The notes: a model not told the origin generated them from the sequence alone. DNA of 64,000 nt from Albula goreensis (GCA_022829145.1 CM040761.1:1242768-1306767); one strand, 5' to 3'; counted from the first letter of the stretch, positions 1-11,339 are shown. Made by a program: numbers and translations.

Positions 1-261
1 ACCATCTTGACCCATCTAACCCAGAACTATGGACATCTATTTCATCACCTCTCACTATACTCAAACTAATGCACCTCTACTACCCCTCACACCTACTACC
101 AAGGAAAATATTTATTACATTAACAATTGTGTATTGTCTCTGACTGGTGTGCTAACCAATTGAAAGCACTTTTGTAAGTCACTCTGCATACTAAGTGGAG
201 TTGATCCGTTAAATACATAAATGTTGATAATGAAATTGAATGTATCAGAATCATATCTTAC

Positions 262-371
262 CGGTTTTGAAATTGGAATGAAAACGGACAGGAGAATTTC
301 GCCCGGCTTCAGATTTGTTTTGCCAAAACCAACAAAGAAATCTTTGTTCAGAAGAAAATCCCTTTGTCCTC
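262..371 (-). CDS. aox: aox exon 13, FAD domain (residues 382-418), last exon in window
   Basis: Encodes [20 protein letters not shown] and then [17 protein letters not shown]. LKPxEILxSVxIP is a conserved strand-loop at the end of the FAD-binding part. Acceptor AAACAG|G, donor CCG|GTAAGA, phase 0. Bases 1-261 are the following intron; exon 14 lies outside the window. Confidence 0.95.
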
Positions 372-3300
372 CTGTTTGAAAGACAGCATTATATCCTTAC
401 AGAGAGAAGACTTGCAACTTTTGGTTTGATATGTCAAGGCTTTGAAGGCCAAGTGCTAACACATTTTCCTTGTTAATTTTTCAAAATGTACTGGAATCCC
501 TCAAAAAACACCCTCCAGTGATAACTGTCAGGATGACACTGATTTTATCTTTGGCACACAATCTCAGGAGTCATTTAAGTAAGTGGTTTTCTTCTCTGGT
601 TTCACAGCCTTGTACTGGCAGGTGCAGAAACACTGCTGGACCTCATAGAAACCTAAATGCACCTTACCAGAGCTGCACGTGCCACATTTGGACTCACCCT
701 CAGATAGAACTCGCAGAGTGCACTCTCCTGCAGCAAGGACGGGATTCAGGTCTGAGTTGGGATAGGCGCTGACGATGTTTCCTCCGAGGGACTTAAAAAG
801 ATACACACATGGGCACACGCACAAACATGCGCACAAGCACACACACACACACGCGCGAGCACACACACACAAACACTCATTTGGATTCCTATACACACAG
901 ACTATATACAGGTAACCCATTAAAATGTAAATGCTAACACACACTCACACACACACATAACACATAAATGAGCACACAAGTATAAATGTAATTAAAACAC
1001 GATTGCGCAGACAAATGTAATTTAACACAAGCACAAACACGCATAAATGTAATTGCATTACACTACAGTCATTTTTAGCTGATGCGTTCATCTGTGAGTG
1101 ACTTAGTTAATTAGACTAACTGGGGAGACTCAAACTACAGGGGGACTCTGAGAGACGCGGCGGACTCAGAGACAGGGGGGTTGACAGGATCAGATCGGAC
1201 TCACGGCCACGTTGCGGATCTGCTGTCCTCCCAGGTTCCCCAGCTGCTGGAGGAGGGCCCTGAACAGTTCTGTCTGCTCCTGAGGAAGGTCCTCCACCAG
1301 CCTCTGCAGCACAGCCTCCACTGCAGACAGACTGCAGCCTGCTCCTACACGCACCCCTGTGCAGCAAGCAACCATGCATACACTGTCACTACGCGGTCAT
1401 GCCAAGTTCTGTTCACCTGCATACACCGTCACTACGCAGTTATGCCAAGTTCTGTTCACATGCAAAGACAGTCGATACGAATTGGCTCAAAAAACTTCAT
1501 ATAAACCTCCACATACTATATCTCCTTTTAAACCTGGGAACTATTTCTCCTTTTCTACTTTAACAGGAAAAACAAAGAACATGAGACAGTTGTACAGGGG
1601 TGATATTAAACAGAACCCAATCATTACGCAGGATTTTTCCTGGCTCAAACGGAGGGAGGGCCAGCGTGCTCCAGCACCACTCATCAGGTCAAACTCAGCT
1701 TTTGGTGCCCCCAGCTGGCACCAATAATTTTCAGAGCCAAAGTAACCTCATCTTGCAATTATTAACCACAAGCAACAAAACAGGGTTAGACTAACGGTAA
1801 AAGCAGTAACGGTTAAACAGAAAATAAAACATCAGTCGAATATAAAAACAAATGAATAAAAGGAACAAAAAATGAATGGTTTGCCTCCTCAGTTAAATGT
1901 TTTGCTTTAAGCTGTACATTGTTGCCGCTCTCCACCTCTCCATAGTCTCTCCTTGCTCTCTTGGCAAAGAGGGTGCTTATTTTCCCAGTTCTTTCATGAG
2001 ACAAGCTGTAGTCACAGAGATCACACAGGCAAGTAGCTAGCTGCACATTATGCACACTCATAGATAACATAATGGTTTATTAGCTAGATGCATGCCAGCT
2101 AGCTACACCAGATGATGTATTCACCAACACGAATTTGTATAACTGCTCACCTATGAAGTGGGTCCAGCCAAGATGCTTCATCACCATTCCTAAGGAACAC
2201 TTCCGCTATGTTACCTTTGGCCTCAAATCTGTCTCTGGCTCAGGTTACTACCGAGTGTAACCGTGGCAACAGTTCGCAACTACCGATTAATACTAATTTC
2301 ATAGTTTTATCCACTGAAGCTGCAGATGGAAAGGTATAGAACTCAAGCAAATTTTGTGGTTTAACAGCGCAGTATTTAAACGATTCAGTTTGGAAATATC
2401 AAAGCAATTTAGCTAATTCAGCATTCACATCCTGCGGTCTGGTTTCTACAGTACTTCACAAAATCAGTTAAACTGTGGATGAAAAAGTTTTTTGTTAAGA
2501 CAAGTTATAAGACAATATTCTTGGATTGCTTGCCACATAAATTTACAAAATCAATAGGTCATGTGAAAAAAAACATTTTTTATGCTCCAATTGTCTTTGA
2601 ACATTTCTGCACTGATGGTATCAGAGAAATTTGTAGTTTGGCATGAAGCTGTGGTGTAAGGAAGATAATGTAATCTAAGTTGTAATCGTCACACAAAAAA
2701 TACTGTGTCGTATCACATTCCTATGACTTGGCAAGTTCTGTGCAGATTTGCCAATTTCCTAGTCTGTCTTTTCCTGGAGCTGGCATATGCATGACTTGAA
2801 TACTTTGCACATTCAGTCATCTGTTGATGAATTAAGATTACTGGCATCATGTATTTAAAGTCTTGCACTATTTTCCCCCCTTATATGTATTTAAAATAAT
2901 TTGAAAAAATCAAAAATTGGAAAGAATAACTGCATATAAAAGCTGTGCTAAAATTGATAAGGATAGCAGAGTGCTGAGCACATTCTTCTCTGATACAGAG
3001 GGAAACAGCTACTGTTTGCGTCAACTCTGTTTTGCATTATATACAGGGACATCTTTATTAGCCTGCTTTAGGCTGCCTGCCCATACTGCTGCCATTTCTG
3101 CTGAAATGACCACTGTTGCCAGCACTGAACTGTATATGAACACAGGTTATCAGCACAGGGCAATGAGCAACATAAGGTGTGCATGAGCACAGAGTCAGCA
3201 CAGCGTAGTGTGGAACACAAGGTCTGTGCATGAGCACAGGGTCAGCACAGTGCAGTGCGGAACACAAAGTGTGTGCATGAGTTTAGGCAGTGTTGAGCAC

Positions 3301-6300
3301 AAGGTGTGAATGAGCACAGGGTCAGCACAGGGCAGTATGGAACAAAAGGTGTGTGCATGAGCACAGGCAGTGTTGAACACAAGGTGTGTGCATGAGCACA
3401 GGGTCAGCACAGGGCAGTGTGGAACAAAAGGTGTGTGCATGAGCACAGGCAGTGTTGAACACAAGGTGTGTGCATGAGCACAGGGTCAGCACAGGGCAGT
3501 GTGGAACAAAAGGTGTGTGCATGAGTACAGGCAGTGTTGAGCACAAGGTGTGTGCATGAGCACAGGGTCAGCACAGGGCAGCGTGGAACATTAAGGACAG
3601 ACAGCAGTGTGCTCTTACCCTTTGGTGTTCGGGTCACCTCACAGAGCTGTGTGACCCTGGTGGGGGATATGATCACAGGGTGCAGGATCCCTTTAAATTT
3701 GATGTCTGGGCCTTGAGAAAACAAGACAAACCTTTGAGACAGCTTATTAGATACTGCTGACAACTTGGACAGTAATTCTTCCTGTCACTCTGTACTGCAC
3801 ATAGAAAACTAATGAACCATGGAAAGTTCAACAACAAAAAATCTTTGTTGACACTCATTCTCCAAATGACATCTATATAAAACAGACCATGCTTTAAAAA
3901 AATAACAATTATTACTGTACTGAAATCATACCCTGAGCCGTGCATTATTTCAAAAAGCCAAAATAGTACAGTTCAGATTTATAAAACAACTTTAATGCCT
4001 TCATTAAGGCTTATGCATGTACACTGTCAAGAGTAAGACATGCCGCTCTTGCTCAGTAGAATGGAATTATCGAGCGTTGTTTACCAGTGTTGGTGTTTCC
4101 TATGACTATGGGGGCAGCGGGGTGTCTGGCTCGCAGCTGCACCAGCTCCTCCACAGTCACGGGCGACACCCATGTGATCCTCTCGCCCCGGAAAGTCTGG
4201 CTCCTCGGTTTCTGGGTCTCTGCCATTATCTGAGCAGCAGAGAGCGGCGGTCACAGAGCTGCTGTACTGCACAGAGTGCGTAACTCAATGAAAGATTTAT
4301 AACAAAATGCTTCCGGCACTTACCCAGCTGCCATGAATGCCACCACTGACATCAATCAGTAATGGATTAGCAGTGATACAGTACCGTATCTTCTGCTCAC
4401 ATCTTTATAATATTTAAGTATCAATTATCAATTAATCATGAGAGTTACTTTTCTATTTCAGGTTAATGTTCTTGGCATAAAACCAATGAGCAACAAACAC
4501 TGAATTTAGTATGTAGAATAAAAAAGGAAACTGTTAATACATAATACAAGGGTTTCTAGAAAATCTGTAAAAACACCCATGTCCTTTAGTTTTAGCACAA
4601 GTGACAAATGGGAATGATGAACTCACAATGAGCTCTGGGGGAAAAATCAGCTCTTGAGTGGGGTCCATAGGCAGAAGATCCTCCTTGTCAAACAGCTCTG
4701 GAAGTCCCTACAAAATGTCAGCACCATCTCAGACTGTGTGCAATGACATGGTCCCTACTGTGGAAGTTCACCCTTACACTGTCTCAAACGAAAGAAGCAG
4801 GTCACACAAAAGTAGTATCTGTGGCTTTTCCACAGAGCCTCACTCTACAGCAGTGTATGGGGCTGGTGTGGGGCAGGGGTCCCACCAGTACGAAGGCCCC
4901 TATGCTTTTACAGCATGAAACCATGATAAAATACCGTTCTTAAAAATGTATTTACAACATTGAAAAATACAATTGCAGATGTGCTGTGAGCTGAGGTAAT
5001 ATTTCCACAAATGCAATGTGTCCCCTCCCCCACGTCAGCATGCAGGTGTGCCCGCCGGACAGGTGAAACTAACAAGGGGTCCCCCTAGTGGTGCATATTT
5101 ACCTGAGTTAGCACAGAATCACCTGCATTAGGCAGACCCAGCTCACAGCACTGGTTGATTGGTGATTTAGCTCAACACCATCAGAGATAGAGACAAAAAC
5201 AAAAAAGTATACACCATACTGCGGACTCACATTTCCGGCATTTTCCTCTGATTTCTCTCCATTCATTTCTCTACTGCCATCGACTTGGCAACAGTTAGCA
5301 GCCTGAGAGGCAGATGGATAAAATGAAATGGGTAATCATTTGCAAACACAGATTTTAATGAAACTAATGGTTAAACTTTGTTCCAACTTTGTAAATAAAT
5401 AATCTTCCCACATCAAAAACTTAAACATATAACTGTATAAAAGTGTGTGTCAAAGTGAATTATTTACAGAGTGAGTATGAATGCTTAAACTGTGATGTAG
5501 AAGACTCACACAGGGGTCTTGTGCTTGATCTGGTGATGGTGATATTGTTTGATGCACATAATCGATTGGGAGGAGATATGGGGGCACCTGATTTAAGGAC
5601 AGTGCTGCACTGTGTGTTTGACCCAATCATATTCAGCCCAGCCTCATTCACTTCCTCCCCTGGCTAGCGCCACCTCCTCTGTGCTGTGCAGTAACTCACT
5701 GCTTATCTGTTCCTTACCATCTTATAGTGGGCCGCACCATGCACACCATAAAACACAGCCTTAGGGAAAATAACCTTTACTTTACTGCACTGACATAGCA
5801 CAAATCAGCAGCTTCATCATAAAAAAAAAAACACAAGCAAGTTACTTTCCGGATAAATATCCTACAGTGAGCTCTTATCACACCATGGTCATGCCTGATG
5901 GTGCACATACATGCCTGTACACTCACCCCACAGAATGTCTGAAAGCCATCGAGTATGGGACGATATCCAGTGCATCGGCACAGATTACCTAAGGAACACA
6001 CAGCAACACAGGCAGATGAAGGACCGCTCTGACTCTGTGCTGGGGTGTGTAAGGGGGCTGTATATGATGTGTGTATGCTATAGGGAGCTGTGCATGGTGT
6101 GTGTATGCTATAGGGGGCTTTATATAGTGTGTGCATGCTATAGGGAGCTGTACATGGTGTTTGTATGGTGTGTGCTATAGGAGATTATATATGGTGTGTG
6201 TATGCTATGGGGGCTGTATATGGTGTGTGCATGGTATAGGGGGCTGTATATAGTGTGTGCATGCTATAGGGAGCTGTACATGGTGTTTGTATGGTGTGTG

Positions 6301-9300
6301 CTATAGGAGATTATATATGGTGTGCGTATTCTATAGTGGGCTGTACATGGTGTGTGTATGGTGTGTGTGTATGCTATAGGGGCTGTATATGGTGTGTGTG
6401 TGCATGCCATAGGGGGCCTGTATATGCTGTGGGTATGCTATAGGGGGCTGTATACGGTGTGTGTATGGTATAGGGGGGCTGTATATAGTGTGTGTGCATG
6501 GTATGGCGTACCCCCCAGAGCTTGGGTGATGTCCTCCATGGTGGGCTGGGGCTTGTTCCGCAGCAGCGTGTACATGGACATCACCATCCCTGGGGTGCAG
6601 AACCCGCACTGCGACCCATGGGCTTTTGCTATGCGCTCCTTCAACAACAGAACAACCTTCAAACACCCAACTGCAAACAATGCAGTCCCTAGGTCACAAA
6701 CAGACACAAGAATAACACATGTGCTGTGAGGCCAAGGCTGACCTGGACAGGGTGAATCCGGGTTTGGCTGTTCCCGATGCCCTCCACGGTGGTGACAGCC
6801 GCCCCATGGAGCTGGCACACAGGGAGTAGACAAGAATTACAGGAAAAGTGGCTGTCATGTTAAGGAAACTGAAGTAGTGACTTTAGTCCAGTCTGATACA
6901 GATGCAGATAGTGGCATCTAATGCCAGGCCTACAATCAGCACCATGGACCCTCAGGGCTACGGTCAGTGCCATGGGCCCTCAGGGCTACAGTCACTGCCA
7001 TGGGCCCTCAGTGCTACAGTCACTGCCATGGACCCTCAGGGCTACAGTCACTGCCATGGGCCCTCAGGGCTACAGTCAATGCCATGGACCCTCAGGGCTA
7101 CGGTCACTGCCATGGGCCCTCAGGGCTACAGTCAATGCCATGGGCCCTCAGAGCTACGGTCACTGCCATGGGCCCTCAGGGCTGCAGTCATTGCCATGGG
7201 CCCTCAGGGCTACAGTCATTGCCATGGGCCCTCAGGGCTGCGGTCAGTGCCATGGACCCTCAGGCCTATAGTCAGTGCCATGGACTCTCAGGCCTACTCC
7301 CAGTGTCAGCTCTTTTCAACATCAGCAATTCACTTTCCTGCTAAAATGTAGCATGCATTTGGAACTAGAAGTCAAAAACCTATTTCCAATTTTCACAGAT
7401 AACCCAAAGCATTATTTTTTAATCTTAGTATACTGCCAAGATGACTGTTAACATGCAATATTATGTTACTCAAATAATACAAGAACATGTGCCTATCTGT
7501 GTTTGGTCATACAGCATGGAAGAATATGCTATAATAAGATAAGATAATAGCATTGCTGTATTTACAACTCAGAAACAAAAAATATAGTTAACCTTCTGAC
7601 CACAACATAACAGGATAAAACACCTGAAGCAAATGAATACTCACATCATAGGTAAATTTGTAAAATATGAGTAACTTCCCACTACAATGATGAATGCCCA
7701 AATAATGAGGACTAACCAGCCCAATACAGATGCAGGTAGTGCCATCTAATACCATCCAGGCCTACAATCAGTACCATGGGCAAATAGTAGTGACCTGTAG
7801 ACTTGAGGGCCCATGGTGCTCATTGTAGACCTGAATAGTTTATATCCAGCAGCTAGTCATTCATTAACTTTATTTATCAAAGGAAATCCAGGGTGAAGTT
7901 GAGCCATAGATGAGCCAATGAGATGATAAAAACAGCCCTGCCATTTGTTTATGTTATTGGGCCTCTGCCAACTGAGTCAGTGTCAGCCATCTTGGCTCTG
8001 GGGGTTTAAAGGATACGTGATGGATTTGGTTTGCAGCTGGTACCGGGAAACCATCACCGTGCAGGCCCCACATCCTCCACCGCCACAGCCATACTTGGTC
8101 CCAGTCAACCTTACTGACAGACCAGAGTCAAGGACACGCTACACAGAGGCTAAGACAGACACCCTGTAGCAGCTTCACAAATGCACACAACAGTTGGGAC
8201 AGAGGGGACAAACCTGCAGCTCCATCTCAGGTGCAAAAGAGGGCTCAAGGATTGAGCAGGGCAATGAGAGGGTGCACTGTCACAAAAACACAGGCAGGCA
8301 ACACTTAGTTATTGTTAGTTAGGGAAGCTCAGTCCTTGACATTACTGCTCAAACAGTGCAGAAGTTACACAAACAACAAACAAAGCAGACACTGCATACA
8401 CTTGTAAGTGGTTGGAAAAAGTGCCGGCACTCTCCTTATTGACATATTGGACATTATGTATTAATTGTCTTTAATCTAGCAGTGAATAAGACACAATGAT
8501 TTGCTCTCAGAAAATGCTGCAGACATAAACAGCTCAGGAATAGCAAAGTATTACATCTTAGAAAGAAAACTAAATTCTTTATGCACTAAATAATAAATTC
8601 GGATTATCTTGGCTAAACGCGTGACTATAATGTTTAAGACAACGGCTACTTGCTATACAAATTTATTAACCGGACATTATTTGATGTTACCAAACCTCTG
8701 GGTTATTTGCACGATTAGCAGACGCATTTTGGGCTTAGAATAAATGGAAGTCGATGAGAAGCACCTGATGGCAGCACAATTAGCTGCTGGCACTGTCGTG
8801 TTATCACGATTGAAAGTCTGCGGAAGGCACTTGGCGTTACAACAATTGGAAATCCTCGGGAAGATCTAGGAATCAAAACTGGCAGCCAAAACTGAATAAA
8901 TCGGTCTGTGAGATCTTATCTTCCAGGCCAATGTGGCAGAAGTGATTAAAAGACCTTGAAACTACTTTACAACTATGCATATTTGTCATTTCATAAACAT
9001 ATAAGCTCCTAATATATGGGGTTCAATAAAGACTTTCTTTAGTACCAAAACCGCAAATATTAGTGGTATAATTACATGCATTACAATGTGTCCAACGGCA
9101 GTCATGTTGTGAAATTGGCGACAGTACTGTGTGGCTGGTGTATTGTTTTAGAGAGCGTTCATCTTTATCTCTGGGTACTCGCCTGTTAGTTTAGCTTAAG
9201 GCCTGATCACGGTCTACTACTGGCAATGGTTTTGTACTGATGCTGTGCATTAAGACAGTGGTGTGCACAAATTAAAGTATAGTTTGAAAGACAGTAGGAA

Positions 9301-10054
9301 GTAAATATTCACGTAAATATTTCTTCTTAGAGAGCTTTATTTTAAAATAACTGCTGACTCGTACCAAAACTATTATGGAAAACTAGGTAAATTTATCCAC
9401 GAAAAATATGGTCATGTAGGTTATGTACCGATTTTATATGTTTCAGTTAAACCAGAAACTCAGCAGTTCCTTCACCTGTAATCCCGTTTCAGTCTTAAGT
9501 GAACCCATGTACGGAGCCGAGCCGAATGACATGCATTCCTGTAAGTGAAACTTATGCTAAGCAGATGCTGAGATGGTAGGATACGTTTTTCTCTTAGGTA
9601 AGACAAAAGCGATGTCTCCGGATCCACATTCTTCTCCTCAACCTGTTTACAGTACAAAGCAGAGTAAACTAACATCACTGCGCAAGCACATAAGATGACC
9701 CAAAACTGAGGCCAGGAAAGCAAAACCTAGATACAAATAACTTATAAAATTATGTTAATCATATCGATATTTCGATCTGTGTATTGAATTTAAGACTATA
9801 GAGAACTGAAATTCCACATCAAAACCCTGAAAAAAAAAAAAAGCAAAGTGAAAGTATCGGGAGTAAAACACAATATTTTAGTAATAATGATCAAACCATT
9901 TAAAGCTTGTCATTTTGTAATTACTCGTGCTGTTTTAGTTGGTCGTTGTGTAAGCATCATAATGAGTAAACGCTTGTCTTGGCAACTTTTTTATTTTTAC
10001 CTTTTTCCCGTTTACGTAAAATACCAGCTGTTCAAATTCTTCTTCTCCTGCCAT
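262..10054 (-). CDS. aox: Aldehyde oxidase, N-terminal 418 residues (13 exons, continues beyond base 1)
   Basis: Aldehyde oxidases are cytosolic homodimeric molybdo-flavoenzymes that oxidise aldehydes and N-heterocycles, passing electrons from the Mo cofactor through two [2Fe-2S] clusters and FAD to oxygen. Joined exons (10001-10054, 9585-9642, 8017-8113, 6743-6851, 6512-6638, 5927-5988, 5231-5302, 4627-4707, 4085-4229, 3619-3711, 1205-1356, 698-791, 262-371) give 1254 nt, 418 codons, no stop, all GT-AG. Residues 1-90 form the ferredoxin-like domain (Cys47, 52, 55, 77), about 95-165 the second cluster domain (Cys117, 120, 152, 154), 170-220 the linker, and about 225-418 the FAD domain ([25 protein letters not shown]). 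The motif [11 protein letters not shown], where xanthine dehydrogenase has LGCGEGGCGAC, favours aldehyde oxidase. Full family members are about 1330 residues, so two thirds lie outside the window. The start ATG at 10054 opens the family-conserved N-terminus. Which fish paralogue it is cannot be told here. Confidence 0.95.
698..791 (-). CDS. aox: aox exon 12, FAD domain (residues 351-382)
   Basis: Begins [20 protein letters not shown] and ends ECTLRVLSE. The SLGGN and SDLNP motifs form part of the FAD pocket. Acceptor TTTTAAG|T, donor TGAGG|GTGAGT. Confidence 0.95.
800..1050. repeat. CA-rich microsatellite in aox intron 11
   Basis: An interrupted (CA)n/(CACG)n stretch, densest at about 835-875, with further CA-rich sequence to 1050. 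A short open frame on the minus strand reading Cys/Val repeats is a by-product. Confidence 0.9.
1205..1356 (-). CDS. aox: aox exon 11, FAD domain (residues 300-350)
   Basis: Runs from [20 protein letters not shown] to [13 protein letters not shown]. The GAGxSL and QIRN elements are FAD-domain landmarks. Acceptor TGCACAG|G, donor GCC|GTGAGT, phase 0. Confidence 0.94.
1357..3139. other. aox intron 10, non-repeat part
   Basis: AT-rich intron sequence in which I recognise no exon, RNA gene or mobile element. Confidence 0.6.
3140..3592. repeat. Minisatellite in aox intron 10, about 82-bp composite unit
   Basis: Roughly five copies of a composite unit made of a short module (GAGCACAGGCAGTGTTGAAC...) and a longer module (GAGCACAGGGTCAGCACAGG...), each ending in GTGTGTGCAT. 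Copies are nearly identical from 3330 to 3560, suggesting recent expansion. It reads on the minus strand as long Cys/His-rich open frames, which are artefacts. Confidence 0.92.
3619..3711 (-). CDS. aox: aox exon 10, FAD domain (residues 269-300)
   Basis: Encodes [20 protein letters not shown] and then [11 protein letters not shown]. It matches the PEVKFKGVxHPVIISP element of aldehyde oxidases. Acceptor CTCAAG|G, donor AAAGG|GTAAGA. A minisatellite ends about 25 bases beyond the donor. Confidence 0.94.
4085..4229 (-). CDS. aox: aox exon 9, start of FAD domain (residues 221-269)
   Basis: Starts [20 protein letters not shown] and ends IVIGNTNTG. The IVIGNTxxG segment contacts FAD in solved family members. 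Acceptor GCTCAG|A; donor CACTG|GTAAAC leaves one base of the Gly codon. Confidence 0.94.
4627..4707 (-). CDS. aox: aox exon 8, linker (residues 194-220)
   Basis: Reads [20 protein letters not shown] followed by IFPPELI. The [12 protein letters not shown] signature is a hallmark of the family just before the FAD domain. Acceptor TGTAG|G, donor ATT|GTGAGT, phase 0. Confidence 0.95.
5231..5302 (-). CDS. aox: aox exon 7, linker (residues 170-193)
   Basis: 24 codons beginning [15 protein letters not shown]. This is the poorly conserved linker between iron-sulphur and FAD domains; the double cysteine is common there in aldehyde oxidases. Supported mainly by a clean acceptor (CTCTCAG|G), a consensus donor (AAT|GTGAGT) and frame continuity. 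Confidence 0.82.
5927..5988 (-). CDS. aox: aox exon 6, second [2Fe-2S] domain part 2 (residues 149-169)
   Basis: Encodes [19 protein letters not shown] and then CG. Cys152 and Cys154 complete the second cluster. [12 protein letters not shown] is nearly invariant in this enzyme family. Acceptor CCTTAG|GT, donor GGG|GTGAGT, phase 0. Confidence 0.96.
6043..6505. repeat. 30-bp minisatellite filling aox intron 5
   Basis: About fifteen copies of a unit like CTATAGGGGGCTGTATATGG followed by TGTGTGTATG, with a diverged variant (TATAGGAGATTATATATGG) repeated at 6176 and 6301. Intron 5 is 5989-6511, so the array makes up most of it. Confidence 0.93.
6512..6638 (-). CDS. aox: aox exon 5, second [2Fe-2S] domain part 1 (residues 107-149)
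   Basis: Begins [20 protein letters not shown] and carries Cys117 and Cys120 of the second cluster, then the helix [18 protein letters not shown]. Acceptor TTGAAG|GAG; donor GGGG|GTACGC. The donor lies within about ten bases of a tandem repeat that fills the following intron. Confidence 0.96.
6743..6851 (-). CDS. aox: aox exon 4 (residues 70-106)
   Basis: Reads [16 protein letters not shown], then [20 protein letters not shown]. Cys77 is the fourth ligand of the first cluster. The residue before it is Ser (NSC) where the family usually has Ala (NAC), and Cys74 stands where Val is usual; neither removes a ligand. Acceptor GACAG|C, donor CAG|GTCAGC, phase 0. Confidence 0.93.
6925..7300. repeat. 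28-bp minisatellite in aox intron 3
   Basis: About thirteen copies of a 28-bp unit (CCATGGGCCCTCAGGGCTAC then AGTCACTG) with scattered substitutions. Because 28 is not a multiple of three, all three forward frames stay open; these are not genes. Confidence 0.93.
7722..7850. repeat. Diverged single copy of the sequence flanking the intron 3 minisatellite
   Basis: The stretch with AATACAGATGCAGGTAGTG, CATCTAATACC and CAGGCCTACAATCAGTACCA parallels 6893-6945 just before the array, with small differences. It looks like a duplicated flank that did not expand. Confidence 0.7.
8017..8113 (-). CDS. aox: aox exon 3, first [2Fe-2S] loop (residues 38-70)
   Basis: Contains [20 protein letters not shown] with three of the four cluster ligands (Cys47, Cys52, Cys55). 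The Gly at the position where xanthine dehydrogenases carry Glu, and the Tyr before GCG, are aldehyde oxidase features. Acceptor TCAG|TAAGG; donor ATCAC|GTATCC in phase 2. Confidence 0.95.
8114..9584. other. aox intron 2
   Basis: AT-rich, about 1.47 kb. I see no coding, RNA or mobile element in it. Confidence 0.55.
9585..9642 (-). CDS. aox: aox exon 2 (residues 19-38)
   Basis: Reads [19 protein letters not shown] plus one base, the family's VxEKNxDPExxLLxYLR stretch. Acceptor AAACAG|G, donor AAAC|GTATCC. The split Leu codon joins correctly to exon 3 to give [12 protein letters not shown]. Confidence 0.92.
10001..10054 (-). CDS. aox: aox exon 1 (residues 1-18)
   Basis: Encodes [18 protein letters not shown], the first beta strand of the ferredoxin-like domain. 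The ATG has a purine at -3 and G at +4 (gacgaaATGGca). The frame stays open upstream for over 350 bases through a poly-A-encoded lysine run, but family similarity starts here. The exon ends in phase 0 with donor AAG|GTAAAA. The 5' UTR extent and any upstream non-coding exon are not determined. Confidence 0.88.
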
Positions 10055-10294
10055 TTCGTCGTCTACTCTGTGGATGAGGAATAGAGTGGAATGGAACAGA
10101 AAGTTGTACTCCTCTTGTTGTGGCCGCTGTCTGCACGCCCCCTTGGCTTTTATCCCTGGTTTGTGTCCAGTATCTTGCCGAGGGCTGGCAGATTTCCTGG
10201 AAGGATTTCTGCCGAATGAGTCGTTAAAAAAACTGAATTTATGTAATTCCCAACTAAAACTTAATACTAATTGTAATGCCACCAAAACCGTACA

Positions 10295-10318
10295 TTTTTT
10301 TTTTTTTTTTTTTTTTTT
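10295..10318. repeat. Poly-T tract (24 T) upstream of aox
   Basis: An uninterrupted run of T on the + strand about 240 bases 5' of the aox start codon. On the minus strand it is poly-A, compatible with a retroposed tail or a simple homopolymer. Confidence 0.9.
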
Positions 10319-11339
10319 ACAATTTTCAAATACTTCCCATAGAAAAAAATGTCTGGGACGTAATGCGTTGGTTTGGAAATGATAATTGACCATAGAAATA
10401 ACAGAACAGATATACTTTTCAGCTGAGTAACTCATTTAAAATGAAAACTCATTTTCCGTCAGCAAATGAAAACATATGTTGTTGTGCTATGCATAGTTCA
10501 ATAGAATATTTTGTTGTCAGTGTTCTCTCTTCTCAACTATTACAACATTGTAAATTAATCTGCAAATGTTAGGGCTGGTATGAATGCAATGTTGTATTGT
10601 TTAAATAAGCCAAAATGAAGATTGAAACTACATGTGTATAGGCACTGACAAGAGTCCTGGGCTCCTGGGAAATGGCAAGGCTTTGGGCTCACCTTAGCTT
10701 ACTGTAAAAACTAATGGGCATTTTTGAGGCCCCTGGCCAAACCTTGGGCCCCCTGAGATGTAGAAATGACTAGTCTACATCATGATGAGATGTGTTAGCT
10801 AATGAAGGGTATGATCAGTGGGACATGCATATTCTGGAAAATCACCAGAAACTGTCTTATGCACTCACTTATGCACTGAGTGGGACTTCTTCACTCGAAC
10901 AGGGCTGAGTGGAGAAAGTGTATAAAATTAGTAATGATAATAGTGAACTACTTCGCTGCTTTGATTGTAAGCTAGGCTTGATGGCCTTGGCTGGATAGTT
11001 ACATTACACACTTCAGTGCAACCAAAGGCCTGTTTTAACCACACACAGTTAGCCTCACCACTTTTGCTATGCCACATTTTCTCAAAACATCTTCCCCATT
11101 TCGAGGTCATTTTGAATTGTGTGTGTGCCACGAGAAGAGGAAGTGACAGAGCAAGAGCTCCAACCCGCTACATTTATTTTATTATTGCGTTAAAAGAGCG
11201 GCATCTGCTGATGAAAATGTGTTACTGCAGTTCTGTGTATAGGTGGGTTGCAATTGAAGTTTGTGGATTCTTACCTGGATTGTTAGATCAGAATCCTTTA
11301 CCTTAAATTGATCAACAGACCCTACACGCCTTCCCGTTC
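10319..11339. other. Region upstream of aox, nothing recognised
   Basis: Should hold the aox promoter, but I see no TATA box or other element I would defend. No coding sequence is recognised. Confidence 0.5.

Noticed and set aside
1054..1110. Possible LINE tail fragment in aox intron 11
   Set aside because: The resemblance (CATTACACTACAG, TTTTTAGCTGATGCG) is too weak to support.
10055..10435. Upstream extension of the aox first-exon frame
   Set aside because: It includes a lysine run encoded by poly-A and shows no family similarity; the ATG at 10054 starts the conserved N-terminus.
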